NCBI RefSeq assembly: GCF_013466425.1
Contig: NZ_CP059165.1
Coordinates: forward strand, 2,728,001 to 2,792,000
Length of the DNA: 64,000 nt
Source of the DNA: Mycobacterium vicinigordonae
GTDB lineage: Bacteria > Actinomycetota > Actinomycetes > Mycobacteriales > Mycobacteriaceae
Direction of reading: 5' to 3'
Shown: in pieces, positions 1 through 10,700 of the stretch
Position numbering within the stretch: position 1 is the first letter of the stretch
How the letters are laid out: every line of letters starts with the position of its first letter
Position numbers and translations under genes: made by a program
The notes under the pieces: model-generated
What the model saw: the letters and a program-made list of their open reading frames with translations, nothing else
What the model was told of the DNA's origin: nothing
Databases searched by the model: none

Positions 1-1224
1 TCGGGGTCTACCCGTACCCCGGCCGGCGTAATGGTCTCCAATGCGAACGTTTTCGCCAATTTCGGGCAGGTCATGGGCGACTTCTTCGTGGAGCACGGTG
101 GCGTCGCCCCGCCGGGTCTAACCGCGGTTTCGTGGTTACCTCTCTACCACGACATGGGCCTGCTACTGGGCATCATTATGCCGATCCTGGCGGGCGTCCC
201 GACCGTACTCACCAGCCCGGTAGGCTTCTTGCAGCGCCCGTCCAGGTGGTTGCGGCTGCTCGGGGAATACGGTTGCACCATTTCCGCTGGCCCGAACTTC
301 GCCTTCGAATTGGCGGTGCGCAAGTCGCCCAACGAGGACCTGGAAGGACTCGACCTCAGCGGCGTGCACACCATTCTCAACGGCAGCGAGCGCGTTCAAG
401 CCTCGACCCTAAAGAGATTCGCTGATCGCTTCGCTCCTTTCAACTTTCCGGCAAGAGCGCTGCGGCCCGCCTACGGAATGGCGGAAGCGACCGTGTACAT
501 CGCGACCCGTAAGGTCGGCGAGCCACCGGAGATCGGCCATTTCGACAAAGAAAAGCTGCCCGCCGGCGAAGCTGTCCGGTGTGAAATCGGTTCTGGCACA
601 CCATTAGTCAGTTATGGCGCCCCGCAATCGATGCACGTTCGCGTCGTCGACGCGGACACCGGCCGTGAATGCCCGGCGGGCGGCGTCGGCGAAATCTGGG
701 TTCATGGCGACAACGTGGCATCCGGTTACTGGCAAAAGCCTGAAGAAAGCCAAACTTCCTTCGCGGCAAAGATTGTCGATCCCACACCGTCGACACCGGA
801 AGGCCCATGGTTGCGAACCGGCGACTCCGGGTTCTACTCCGACGGCGAGCTTTTCATCATCGGCCGTATCAAAGACCTGCTAATCGTCTACGGACGCAAC
901 CATTCTCCCGACGACATCGAAGCAACAATCCAGGAGATCACCGCCGGCCGTTGCGCGGCCATCGCCGTTCCCGACAAAGGTATCGAGAAGCTCGTCGCGA
1001 TTATCGAGCTCAAGAAGCGTGATGACAGCGCTGAAGCCACGGACAAACTGCGTTTGGTCAAACGCGAAGTCACATCAGCCATTTCGAAGTCACACGGACT
1101 CAAGGTCGCGGACCTGGTGCTGGTGTCGCCGGGCTCGATCCCAATCACGACAAGTGGCAAGATTCGGCGGTCGCAGTGCGTCGAACTGTACCAGCAGGAC
1201 GAGTTCGCCAGGTTAGACGCGTAG
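1..1224 (+). CDS. fadD25: Fatty acyl-AMP ligase (FAAL), FadD25-like, 5' truncated by window edge
   Basis: Activates a long-chain fatty acid as acyl-adenylate for transfer to a polyketide synthase carrier domain in the cytoplasm. The frame is open from base 1, and the first residues (SGSTRTPAG) are the C-terminal half of the ATP-binding motif [11 protein letters not shown] seen intact in the fusion protein at 15070, so the start lies off the left edge. An internal ATG at base 31 is not the real start. Further adenylate-forming motifs are visible: YGMAEAT, the hinge around [23 protein letters not shown], and the C-terminal TTSGKIRR with the conserved Lys. It converges with the transporter gene, with 37 bp between the stops. 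In M. tuberculosis fadD25 also sits beside mmpL12, which supports the name; the closest paralogue in the window is the FAAL domain of the 2702-aa fusion. About 180 N-terminal residues are probably missing. Confidence 0.88.
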   Translation, partial: SGSTRTPAGVMVSNANVFANFGQVMGDFFVEHGGVAPPGLTAVSWLPLYHDMGLLLGIIMPILAGVPTVLTSPVGFLQRPSRWLRLLGEYGCTISAGPNFAFELAVRKSPNEDLEGLDLSGVHTILNGSERVQASTLKRFADRFAPFNFPARALRPAYGMAEATVYIATRKVGEPPEIGHFDKEKLPAGEAVRCEIGSGTPLVSYGAPQSMHVRVVDADTGRECPAGGVGEIWVHGDNVASGYWQKPEESQTSFAAKIVDPTPSTPEGPWLRTGDSGFYSDGELFIIGRIKDLLIVYGRNHSPDDIEATIQEITAGRCAAIAVPDKGIEKLVAIIELKKRDDSAEATDKLRLVKREVTSAISKSHGLKVADLVLVSPGSIPITTSGKIRRSQCVELYQQDEFARLDA

Positions 1225-1261
1225 CACGGCGCGGCTGACTGTCAGGGCGACGTCGTCGCGC

Positions 1262-4200
1262 TCACTCGGCGCCGAGGTTTTCCTGGGCGCCGCTGTTCAC
1301 CGCCGCTGTGACGACCGGACGGTGGGCGATGACGCTGTAACCGAATAGCGGCAGGGAATGGCCGAGGTATTCGTCGTCTTGCTTCTTTTTCTTCTTCTTA
1401 CCGTTGGCGGCACGCACGGGGGTCGTGCTTCTACCCGCCCGTTGGAGATCAGCAGTCACTTGGGTGGGCAATCCACTCAGGTCAAACAGCGGAAGCGCAT
1501 GTCTCGGTTCGGCATGGCCTCTGGCGGCTGGGCTCGGCTTGCGCGAAGCGGAACGCTTCCGTGCGTTAGCGGCCGCCTCCGCGCGGGTCCGGGGCCTCGG
1601 CGGGGGCTTGCGCTTCGCGGGGTCCGGCATAAGTTTGAACCTGACCAACTGATCGGTGATCATAGCCAGCTTCTTCTTCCGGGAGCGCGTGATGGCCTCC
1701 GCTTCCGCCGTCGGCTTGCCGAGACTGGAAGGCCACCAGTTCTTTTGACCGAGCAGTGCCGCGATGGCCGGCACCGTGATGGTGCGAACCAAGAACGTGT
1801 CGATCAGAATTCCGACCCCGATGATAAAGCCGGCCTCTGCCATAGTGCTGATACTGGCAGTCAGCAGCCCGAACATCGAAGCGGCGAAGATCAGACCCGC
1901 CGAGGTGATCACTCCGCCGGTGGAGCCCACGGTGCGGATAACGCCGATGCGCACGCCATGCGGGGACTCGTCACGTATTCGCGAGATGAGCAGCATGTTG
2001 TAATCCGCGCCGACCGCGACGAGCAAAATGAACGAGAGCCCGGGCAGGCTCCAGTGCAATTCCTTGCCGAGCACGAACTGGAATAACAGCACGCCTATGC
2101 CGATAGCGGACAAATAGGAGAGCAGTACCGTGCCGATCAGGTATAGCGGGGCGACGACGGCGCGCAAGAGGAGAACCAAGATTAAGAACACGATGATGAT
2201 CGTCGCGAAGATGATGAATCCGATGTCGCCGTTGTAGTAATCACGGGTGTCGCGTAGTCCGGTTGGGACTCCCGCTACCGCGAATTTGGCATCAGACAAC
2301 TCGGTGTTCGGCGTCGCTTCTCGCGCGGCTTTCTCGATCTCGTTGATCTGGTCCATCGCGGCGGTGCTGAACGGGTTGAGCCCGCTTTGGATGAAGTAGC
2401 GCGCGGCGTGGCCGTCCGGCGAGATAAAGATCTGTGCGCCCTTCTTATACTCTTCCCGGGTCGTGATCGCCGCGGGAAGGTTGAATCCCGCCATCGAGGG
2501 TTTGGTTGCGTCATGTCGCATGCCGAGAAGGAATGTTGACGCCTCATTGAGGCCGCTGCCCAATCTGCGTGTCTGATCCACCAGTTCTTTGACGCCGCCC
2601 GCCAGTGCCCGGCTGCCTTCGGCGAGGGCGTTTGAACCTTGCTGCGCCTGGCTCATGGTGGACTGCAGGGTCTTGATCGTCTTCAAGGCACCAGAGGCTT
2701 GGCTCAGCGTCTGCTGGATTTTGGCCAGCGTCTGGCCGATAGTTTGCGCCTGCTGCACGGCTTGCAGATTGCGGGCCAATGCTTTGATCGAGACGAGTGT
2801 TCCGTTGTCGTCTGCGGCCACCATGGCTGCCAGCCCGGCGCGGGAGTTGACGCAGGCCGGATCGATATTGCAATCCGGATTGTTGTTGAGCACTCGCAGC
2901 ATCGGACCGGCCCACGCAGCGATATTCTCCGCATTTGCCGTTGAGGCATTGAGGCTGTCGCTGAGATTTTTCATCTGACCGGTGAGTCGCGCGCCCTGAT
3001 CGAGCGCGCTAATGGCCCGGTCGCCGCCCACCATTTGCTCAAGCGCGGTCAGTGCCGCAACCGTTCCGCTCAGGCTGGACACGGCGCCGGTGACTTGGTC
3101 GCGGAGCATGGCGAGAGCATCCGCCAGCTGGTTTGCCCCGCCCACCAGCCGGTCAAGGTCGCCGCCATGATTCTCGATTTGGCCCGATGCCTCATCGAGT
3201 TTGCCACCGACCTCGCCTGCCTGCCAGGACAGCTTCATCTGTTCCAGGGGATCACCGTTGGGGCGGGTCAAACCGCGCACCATCGTGATATCCGGTACCT
3301 GGCTCACCCGGGCGGCCACCTGCTCCAGGTCCGCCAATGCTGCCGGCTTCCGCAGGTCATGTGACGACTGGATGAACAAGACCATCGGCGTCATCGAGTT
3401 CATCGGGAAGTGACGATTCATGGCCTCGTACCCACGAGAGCTGTCCACGTCGTCCGGCAGTGACTTGAGGTCGTCGTAGTTGTAGCGGACGGCCGCCATG
3501 CAGCTGGCAAGTCCGATGAGCACCACCAGGCTGGCAGCCAAGTGAATGCGCGGCCGGCGCACGATGCGAATGCCTGAGATTCGCCAAATCCGCGACGTCA
3601 GGTCGCGCCGTGGCTTAATCCAACCGCGGCGGCCGGTCAATACGAGAACGGCGGGCAAAAATGTGACGGCAGCGAGTAGCGACACCACGATGGAGATCGA
3701 GATTGCCGGCCCCACTGAAGAGAACACTTCGAGTTTGGTGAACACCATCGCCAGGAACGTGACCGCGACGGTGGCAGCGGATGCGGCGATCACCTTGCCG
3801 ATCGACATCAAGGCCTTCTTGACCGCTGTGTCGGAGTCGTCGCCGTGTCGCAGGTAGTCGTGGTAACGGCTGATCAAGAAGACGGCATAGTCCGTCCCGG
3901 CGCCCATCATCACCGCGGTCATGAACACGATGACCTGCAGATTGGTCGCCAATCCTAATTCGGCCGCACCGGACAGCACACCTTGCGCGGTGGCCACCGA
4001 AATGCCGATCGTCGCCAGCGGCACGAACATCGTGACGATGTTGCGGTAGATCACGATCAAGATGATCAGCACACTGAGGACAGTGGCAATCTCGATGAAA
4101 TGGACATCCTCCTGGCCGATTTCGGTGACGTCGGAGATGGTTGCCAGGGGTCCACTGAAGAATGGGGTGACATCGGTTCCCGCGAGCGTTTGTTTGACGA

Positions 4201-4750
4201 TCGCGGCGACACGCTTATAGGTCGCCAGTGTGGCGGGGTCGTTCTGATCGCCGGGAACATTGACCGGCAGGATGAGGGCCTTACCATCCTTGGCGACCAG
4301 AAGCTTGCGCATCTCCGGGTCTTCTAGCGCATTCTGAACCGACATCTTGTCCTGAGTGTCTTCGTTCAGTTTTGCGATCAGTTTCCGGTAGAGGCCCTCG
4401 TCCTCCGGTGACATGCCCTTTTCGTTGGTCAGCACGACCATCAGAAGCGCAGTGGGCAGTGCCGGAGCAGCGGCCGCACCGCCCCCTTCGTCTTTCTTGT
4501 CGTCCGGTGGCGCGCTCCAGGCCTTGGCCATTTCCCTGCCGACGACCATGGTCGGGGCGTCATCGGGGAAGGGATTCGGGGGATGTTTGCCGGCTTGGAC
4601 TTGCAGTGGTGGGAAGGCGAGAGCGAGGACCGCCGCTACCGCAATCCAGGAGGCGATGACCAGCACGGGATAGCGGATGACGAAGTCGCCGAGGCGGTCG
4701 TAGATTCCCCCAACCTTGGCCGCCTCACCGGAACCGGCAGTGCTCGACAC
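1262..4750 (-). CDS. mmpL12: MmpL-family RND lipid transporter, MmpL12-like
   Basis: Inner-membrane RND-type transporter predicted to export the acylated glycolipid made by the neighbouring PKS, PapA and glycosyltransferase genes. The 1162-aa length is close to MmpL12 (about 1146 aa). The architecture is typical: an N-terminal membrane helix (about residues 25-48), a periplasmic porter domain, a helix cluster at about 210-380, a long second periplasmic domain with Gln/Ala-rich coiled-coil character, a second helix cluster at about 820-1000, and a long basic cytosolic tail. MmpL signatures such as GAGTDYAVFLISRYHD and GADYNMLLISRIRDE are present. The tail carries a run of six lysines and two LPLF motifs. 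The GTG start has no convincing Shine-Dalgarno sequence; a TANNNT element (TAGGCT, 4758-4763, minus strand) sits 7 nt upstream, so an extra leaderless transcript is possible. It is the last gene of the pks-papA-GT-mmpL run. Confidence 0.92.
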   Translation of the reverse strand: MSSTAGSGEAAKVGGIYDRLGDFVIRYPVLVIASWIAVAAVLALAFPPLQVQAGKHPPNPFPDDAPTMVVGREMAKAWSAPPDDKKDEGGGAAAAPALPTALLMVVLTNEKGMSPEDEGLYRKLIAKLNEDTQDKMSVQNALEDPEMRKLLVAKDGKALILPVNVPGDQNDPATLATYKRVAAIVKQTLAGTDVTPFFSGPLATISDVTEIGQEDVHFIEIATVLSVLIILIVIYRNIVTMFVPLATIGISVATAQGVLSGAAELGLATNLQVIVFMTAVMMGAGTDYAVFLISRYHDYLRHGDDSDTAVKKALMSIGKVIAASAATVAVTFLAMVFTKLEVFSSVGPAISISIVVSLLAAVTFLPAVLVLTGRRGWIKPRRDLTSRIWRISGIRIVRRPRIHLAASLVVLIGLASCMAAVRYNYDDLKSLPDDVDSSRGYEAMNRHFPMNSMTPMVLFIQSSHDLRKPAALADLEQVAARVSQVPDITMVRGLTRPNGDPLEQMKLSWQAGEVGGKLDEASGQIENHGGDLDRLVGGANQLADALAMLRDQVTGAVSSLSGTVAALTALEQMVGGDRAISALDQGARLTGQMKNLSDSLNASTANAENIAAWAGPMLRVLNNNPDCNIDPACVNSRAGLAAMVAADDNGTLVSIKALARNLQAVQQAQTIGQTLAKIQQTLSQASGALKTIKTLQSTMSQAQQGSNALAEGSRALAGGVKELVDQTRRLGSGLNEASTFLLGMRHDATKPSMAGFNLPAAITTREEYKKGAQIFISPDGHAARYFIQSGLNPFSTAAMDQINEIEKAAREATPNTELSDAKFAVAGVPTGLRDTRDYYNGDIGFIIFATIIIVFLILVLLLRAVVAPLYLIGTVLLSYLSAIGIGVLLFQFVLGKELHWSLPGLSFILLVAVGADYNMLLISRIRDESPHGVRIGVIRTVGSTGGVITSAGLIFAASMFGLLTASISTMAEAGFIIGVGILIDTFLVRTITVPAIAALLGQKNWWPSSLGKPTAEAEAITRSRKKKLAMITDQLVRFKLMPDPAKRKPPPRPRTRAEAAANARKRSASRKPSPAARGHAEPRHALPLFDLSGLPTQVTADLQRAGRSTTPVRAANGKKKKKKQDDEYLGHSLPLFGYSVIAHRPVVTAAVNSGAQENLGAE

Positions 4751-4867
4751 TTTTCTGAGCCTACAAGTCGAACTCGGCGGTCGCCGGGTAATCAGATGTC
4801 ACCCGAAATCGTGATACCAGTGTTACATCCAGTGGATCGCGCCTCGTCGGGGCGGTGCGGCTAGCCG

Positions 4868-6139
4868 TCACTGTAGTTGCCCCGACCCGCGTGCCGGTAT
4901 TGTCGCGCTCCTCTGGCCGACTTTCTTCTCGATCAGGTCCACGGCCTTTTGTACGCTGACCGCTGACGGCGTCATTCTGCTCGCGATCTCTCGCGTGCGC
5001 TCTAGGTATTTCGGTTCGAGTATCGCGCGCAAATCCTTGAGCAACGATTTCTTGGTCACACCGGCGAATCGCCTCGACTTGCCGACCTTTAGCTTCATGA
5101 CTTGAAATGCCCAGAGCGGTTGCTCGGCGCTGATCCACAGAACCAGCGTAGGGACGCCTGCCTTCATTCCCGCGGCCAACGTGCCAGGTCCTCCGTGATG
5201 GACAACCGCGCGACAGGATGGGAACACGGCCGCATGGTTGACCTCAGGGACTACCTTGACGTTGTCCGGTACCCGAACGTCGCCGTAATCAGTCACGCCA
5301 CCGCAGATTAATGCTCGGGTGCCCAACTCGGCACAGACCTCGCTAATCATCGCGACCGTCGCTGCCGGGCTTTCCACCCGCATACTGCCGAAACCGAAGT
5401 AAATCGGCGCTGGCCCGGCCGCAATCCAAGAAGCGACCTCGTCGTCGGTGGACGTCGGCAATTCAAGAGTCAACGCTCCGACAAATGGACGCTGACCGGC
5501 CCACTCTTCCTTGAGCCCAGGAAAGAAGACGTCGTCATAACCCTGAATCTCCAAGGACCCGCGCTGCACGATCCGCTTCGCCGACGAAACGTTGGTCGTG
5601 GGCATACCCAATGCGCGACGTTGCGCATTCTCGGGGCCTTTCGTCATCAACCAATACACCCCGTAGATGGCGCGCATCCCGGTACGGGTGAGTGGCGGCG
5701 GCACCAATGGAAAAAGGTGACCGTGCACCCGTTGCGGGAAGTAGTGCAGCGCAGCCAGCGGGATATCGAGATACTCGGCAACGTTGGCGGGCACACCCTG
5801 ATAGGTCTGGCCCGAGACGATGATGTCGGCACCCTCTGCCAGCGAAACCAACGTGGTGCCCATCTCGGCCCATCCGCGAGTGAGGTACTCGGCGCCCGGG
5901 CGCAAAACCCCCAACGGATTCCGGACCCGCCAAAAGCTCCGGAAGATCTCTTCCTCGAGCTGCGCGTGTGAATCCGGGCCGTAGGCAACGGCTTTGAGCC
6001 CGGCCGACTCAACGAAGCTGACGAGATTCGGTGGTACCGCCATTTGCACTTCGTGACCACGACGCTGCAGCTCTGCGCCAACGGCGGCACAAGGCTCGAC
6101 GTCGCCGCGGGTGCCATGGACGGCGAGAACAGCTTTCAT
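4868..6139 (-). CDS. GT1-family glycosyltransferase (Rv1526c/Rv1524-like)
   Basis: Predicted to transfer a sugar from an NDP-sugar to a lipid or oligosaccharide acceptor at the cytoplasmic face of the membrane. The 423-aa protein has the two-domain GT-B layout of the UGT/GtfA group. The N-terminal acceptor domain starts MKAVLAVHGTRGDVEP, typical of glycopeptide/glycolipid glycosyltransferases. The C-terminal donor domain has FGFGSM (248-253), HHGGPGT (314-320) and a P.LVLW....QP segment. The ATG start is preceded by only a weak ribosome site. It lies 58 bp downstream of the papA-type gene and 117 bp upstream of the transporter, all on the same strand, fitting a role in decorating the acylated trehalose core of a lipooligosaccharide. 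M. tuberculosis has a similar gene (Rv1526c) next to pks5. The sugar donor cannot be read from the sequence. Confidence 0.9.
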   Translation of the reverse strand: MKAVLAVHGTRGDVEPCAAVGAELQRRGHEVQMAVPPNLVSFVESAGLKAVAYGPDSHAQLEEEIFRSFWRVRNPLGVLRPGAEYLTRGWAEMGTTLVSLAEGADIIVSGQTYQGVPANVAEYLDIPLAALHYFPQRVHGHLFPLVPPPLTRTGMRAIYGVYWLMTKGPENAQRRALGMPTTNVSSAKRIVQRGSLEIQGYDDVFFPGLKEEWAGQRPFVGALTLELPTSTDDEVASWIAAGPAPIYFGFGSMRVESPAATVAMISEVCAELGTRALICGGVTDYGDVRVPDNVKVVPEVNHAAVFPSCRAVVHHGGPGTLAAGMKAGVPTLVLWISAEQPLWAFQVMKLKVGKSRRFAGVTKKSLLKDLRAILEPKYLERTREIASRMTPSAVSVQKAVDLIEKKVGQRSATIPARGSGQLQ

Positions 6140-6197
6140 TGCCGGTTTTCAACTCCGTTAAGTTTCGTCGCGTGGCGACCTTGAGCTATGCGCTGGG

Positions 6198-7646
6198 CTA
6201 TTGCGCCACGCGCACCGGGATGCTGCTCGACAAGCTGCCGGCAACAACCCGCTGGAACACCGATCGCAGGAGTTCGGTAAACCGCGTCACCGACTCCCGG
6301 GCAACCGGGTTGTTGGGGTAGGACACCATGATCGAGACCTCGTCGAAGAGCCGGAACACCGTCGAGTACATGTACGCCGGGCTGCGGCCGTCGGTGAACG
6401 CCGTGGCATTCACACCGTCCAGCGCGGTGGCGACAATCCCGGAGAGGGGCGGAAGCCCCGCGTCCATGTAGCTCATCATCGTGAATTGGGGTCCGGGCTT
6501 GCGCAGCCACGGCGCCAACTCCAAGACGCGGTCGAACGGAACTTCCTTCACGCCTATGTTGGCATCGAACGATTCCTGGGCGGCACGAGCCGTTTCCGCA
6601 AAGGAGTTCGGGTCGATGGGAACGATGAACGGCACGATTCCGGTAAACCACCCGACCGTCATGAATTCCGCGGGGGTCTTCCGCTTGTCGGTAGGGGTAA
6701 GCCCGTAATAGGTCAGTTCACCGGTCAATTCGTAGTGTGCCAGCGCGGCACAGGCGAACAGTCCACCGCTGAACCGCGCGCCGGCCTCCCGGCACATCTC
6801 CTCGAACTTCGCGGTCTCCTCCGCGGCCAACAACTGCTGCACGCGCACGTCCCCGCCGCATGGAATCGACTGGTCGCCCAGCGGCAACGGGAAGTCGGGC
6901 AGCGTACCCCCATTGGCTTCCGCGACCTCGATCCAAGTGCGCACCTCCGGTGACTCCAAGGTCATGGAAGCAATCGTTTCGCTTTCGCGAATGCAGAAGT
7001 CGTCGTAACTCGCCGCGGGTGGCATGGCCATCGGAGCCCTACCCTCGACCAGCGCGTTGTAGTTCATCACCAGCTCTACGTACAAGCCGGAGATCAGCAT
7101 CGGGTCGCAGTGGAGGTGATCTACGACTGCGTACAGCGCGAAGCGGTCCTCGTACTGAATGATGCCGTACCGAAAGCAATCCCACTGCAACGGATCCGGG
7201 GTCGCCATCACGTGGTTTTCCCACTCGGGCTGCGTCATCGGACCGTGTTCTTTAGCGACGAACTGGATCTCGCGCGGGTTCTTCAACGTGTGCCGGATGA
7301 TGTTGTCCGGGTCCTTGAATTCGAACCAGCTGTGGTACGTGCCGTGCCGACGGAGGTGCGTGTTGATCACGTACGTCATGGCGCGAATGTCGCATCGGCC
7401 AGGAACTTCCCACGAGCCCATGATCGCCCGGGAGTAGTCCAGACCCTTGTCCCGGAACTCGACGAAACCGCGAAGATGACCCTTCTGCATCGAGCTAGCG
7501 GGCACAGGTGTAGCCGGCGCCTGTCGTGCCTTGGCGACAGAGCCAGGAGTCGGTTCCCACGTTATGACAGTCCCCGAACCCGGGTCCCAGTCGTATGCGT
7601 TGCCAACTCGCAGGCTGTCGTGCTCAGACCCTCCACCTATGAACAC
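6198..7646 (-). CDS. PapA-type polyketide-associated acyltransferase, copy 1
   Basis: Predicted to move a polyketide acyl chain from the PKS carrier domain onto a sugar hydroxyl. The 482-aa protein belongs to the condensation/PapA superfamily. Its catalytic HxxxD is HLHCD at residues 177-181 within VDHLHCDP. The usual second glycine after the motif (HHxxxDG) is replaced by Pro, as in the other PapA of this window, so this is probably a subfamily feature. The GTG start at 7646 has a strong ribosome site (AGGAGGA, 7651-7657). It is separated by 55 bp from the PKS stop upstream and by 58 bp from the glycosyltransferase downstream, so it is probably co-transcribed with both. It is paralogous to the protein encoded at 23190-24644; both share motifs such as SPLQWDCFR/DPLQWDCFR, and both sit directly downstream of a Pks5-type synthase. 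Confidence 0.92.
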   Translation of the reverse strand: MFIGGGSEHDSLRVGNAYDWDPGSGTVITWEPTPGSVAKARQAPATPVPASSMQKGHLRGFVEFRDKGLDYSRAIMGSWEVPGRCDIRAMTYVINTHLRRHGTYHSWFEFKDPDNIIRHTLKNPREIQFVAKEHGPMTQPEWENHVMATPDPLQWDCFRYGIIQYEDRFALYAVVDHLHCDPMLISGLYVELVMNYNALVEGRAPMAMPPAASYDDFCIRESETIASMTLESPEVRTWIEVAEANGGTLPDFPLPLGDQSIPCGGDVRVQQLLAAEETAKFEEMCREAGARFSGGLFACAALAHYELTGELTYYGLTPTDKRKTPAEFMTVGWFTGIVPFIVPIDPNSFAETARAAQESFDANIGVKEVPFDRVLELAPWLRKPGPQFTMMSYMDAGLPPLSGIVATALDGVNATAFTDGRSPAYMYSTVFRLFDEVSIMVSYPNNPVARESVTRFTELLRSVFQRVVAGSLSSSIPVRVAQ

Positions 7647-7701
7647 GGTTTCCTCCTATGCTAAAAGTCCTACAGGACAAGTCATTTCGCTGCAGATCAG
7701 G

Positions 7702-10700
7702 TCACGCCGGCGCGCCTTCCTTGGGTGCCATTTTCTCCACGAGGTGATCTGCAAGTCCGCGAACCGTCGTGATGTCAGCGGAGGTGATACGCACGCCGGT
7801 TTGCGCCTCAATGTGCGTGCGCAATTCGAGGTTGCCCAGCGAGTCCAGCCCATACTCGGACAGCGGGTGGTCTGGATCAATGTTTCGGCGCAGGATCAAT
7901 CCAATTTGCTCGGACAGCAGACGCCGCAGCCGGCCAGGCCATTCGTCGACCGGCAGCTCGGACAACTCCGACCGCAGTTTGCTTGAGCCAGAACGCTTGT
8001 CGCCGGCGGTCTTGAACATCTCCAGGAATTTGCTCCGCGCCGCGAACGACTCGATCCACGGTGTTCCGATGAGGGGGCTGTAGCCGGAGTAAGCCCGATC
8101 GTGCCGCAGCAGAGCCTCGAACGCGTACGCACCCTCGTCGGGAGCGATCGCCGAGCCGGTGCCTTCTGCGAAGTCCGCGCCGCGGCCGATCTCGCCCCAT
8201 GCGCCCCATGCGATTGAGGTGGCAGGCAACCCCTGAGAGCGACGCCAGTGGGTGAAGGCATCCAGCCAGCTGTTCGCGGCGGCATACGCGCCCTGGCCGG
8301 GTGAACCCAACAAGGCGGCTGCCGATGAGAACGAGCAGAACCAATCCAGTTCTGCCGAGGCAGAGGCCTTGTGCAGGTTCCAGGCGCCGTACACCTTCGG
8401 AGCCCAGTCGCGCTCGATGAGCTCGTCGGTGATGTTGGTCAACACAGCGTCCTCCACCACGGCAGCCCCGTGCAGCACGCCACGCAGCGGAAGCCCGGTC
8501 GCGGTTGCCGTCGCCACCAACTGGTGGGCCGTCTCGATCTGAGCGATGTCGCCGCACTGGACGACCACGTCGGACCCGATTGAACGGATGAGTTCGATTG
8601 TCTCCAAAGCCTTTAACGTGGGCTGCGACCGAGAACTCAGCACGATTCGACCGGCACCGGCAGCGGCCATCTTCTCGGCCAGGAACAGTCCGAGGCCACC
8701 CAGGCCGCCGGTGATGATGTACGACCCGTCCCGGCGGAATACCGGTGCCTGTTCCGGGGGCAGGACCACACTGCTGCGTCCGCCACGCGGAATGTCGAGG
8801 ATCAACTTGCCGGTGTGTTGTGCGCCGCTCATCACGCGGATCGCGGTGGCCGCTTCAGCGAGCGGGTAGTGCGTCGCTTCGGGCATCGGAAGCTTGCCTT
8901 CGGCGGTCAACCGGTACACCGTGCTCAGGATCTCGCTGACCTGCTGTGGGTGGCTCACCGACATCACACCAAGATCCACGCCCCAGAACGCCAGGTTGCG
9001 GCGGAATGGGAACAGGCCCAGCTTGGTGTCACCGTAAATGTCGCGCTTACCGATCTCGACAAAGCGCCCGCCCAAAGCCAGCAATTTCAGGCCGGCGAGT
9101 TGAGCGGCTCCGAAGACGGAGTTGAGCACGATGTCCACGCCGTAGCCGTCGGTGTCCTGGCGGATCTGTTCGGCGAAGTCGGCCGTACGTGAGTCATACA
9201 CATGCTCGATGCCCATGTCGCGCAACAACTGTCGACGCTGTTCGCTGCCCGCGGTCGCGAAGATCTCGGCCCCGGCGGCCCGCGCGATCGCGATCGCGGC
9301 CTGTCCCACGCCGCCGGTGCCCGAGTGGATCAGCACCTTGTCGCCGGCCTTGATGCGGGCCAGGTCGTTCAGGCCGTACCAAGCGGTGGCATGGGCAGTG
9401 GTCACCGCCGCCGCCTGGGCGTCGGTCATGCCGTCGGGCAACGTGGTGGCCAACCGGGCGTCGCAGGTGACGAAGGTGGCCCAGCAGCCGAGAGGTGACA
9501 TGCCGCCGACGTGGTCACCCACTTTGTGATTGGTGACTCCCTCTCCGACCGCCGTGACGACACCGGCGAAATCGGTTCCGAGCGCAGGCAGAATCCCGTC
9601 AAGGCTCTGGTAGCGGCCGAACGCATTCAGGACATCGGCGAAGTTGATGCTCGACGCTGAAACCGCGACCTCGATCTGTCCGGGGCCAGGTGGCACCCGG
9701 TCGAATGCGGCGAACTCCATCGTCTGCAGGTCACCGGGTGTGCGGATCTGCATCCGAACACCGCCGGTTTCGTGCGCCGCGATGGTGGTCTTGCGCTCCT
9801 CGGGGCGCAGTGGCGAGGGGCATAGCCGAGCGGTGTACCACTCGTTGTCGCGCCACGCTGTCTCGTCCTCGTCGGTTCCGGCCAGCAGCAGCTGACGGAC
9901 TAGCTGCTCGGCGTCGGTCTGCTCGTCGATGTCGATGTGGGTGGTGTGCAGGTGCGGGTGCTCGGCGCCCACGACCCGCAGAACCCCACGCAGTCCACCC
10001 TGTTCCACGTTCGGCGCATCACCGGTCAGCACCAGCTGCGCACCCCGTGTGACGACACACAGCCGCGGCGCCTCACCCTGGACCTCCGCCAGCTCGGCGG
10101 CGATGCGGATCAGGTGCCGGACGGCGTTTCCGCCGCGGCGAGGCGAATCATCATCCGGGTCGCCCGTGGGTGACCCGGTGAGAACTACCACCCCGGTGAA
10201 GCCACCGCGGTCAAGTTGGTTGCGCAGCTGCTGGGCCATCGCCGAATGGTCGCCGTCTTCGTGCCAGGCCAGCGTCGTCGATTCCGCGTCATGCAGTTTC
10301 ATCGCGTCGGTCAGGGTGGTGGCCAACAGATCGGCCGTGTCAGCGGTGCTGACGACCAGCCACGTTCCGGCGTCCGCGGTCGCCACCTCGGGCAGTTGGC
10401 GGTGTTGCCACTCGACGGTGAGTAGCCGCTCGCCCAACAGGCGCGCCCGCTCTCCACTGGCGGAGACTCCGGTGCCCATCTCGAGTCCACGAACGGTAAG
10501 GACGACCGCGCCCTGCTTGTCCAACAGGTCGAGGTCGGCTTCGACGGCTCCGCCGGTCGCCGCGGTCACCCGGGAGTAGCAGTACCGGGCCGTGTGGACG
10601 GGTCCATAAGTCCGGAGTTCACGAACTCCCAGCGGCAACAGCAAACCGCCGAGGCTGGCGATTGCGACGCTCGGGTGCGCGGCCACCGACTGGAAGCATG

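Noticed and set aside
1222..1262. Possible terminator between the converging FAAL and MmpL genes
   Set aside because: Only a 5-6 bp GCGAC/GTCGC stem without a T-tract; too weak to call.
1358..2086. 242-codon frame opposite the MmpL tail
   Set aside because: Arg/Gly-rich with no homology features, opposite well-conserved MmpL transmembrane sequence.
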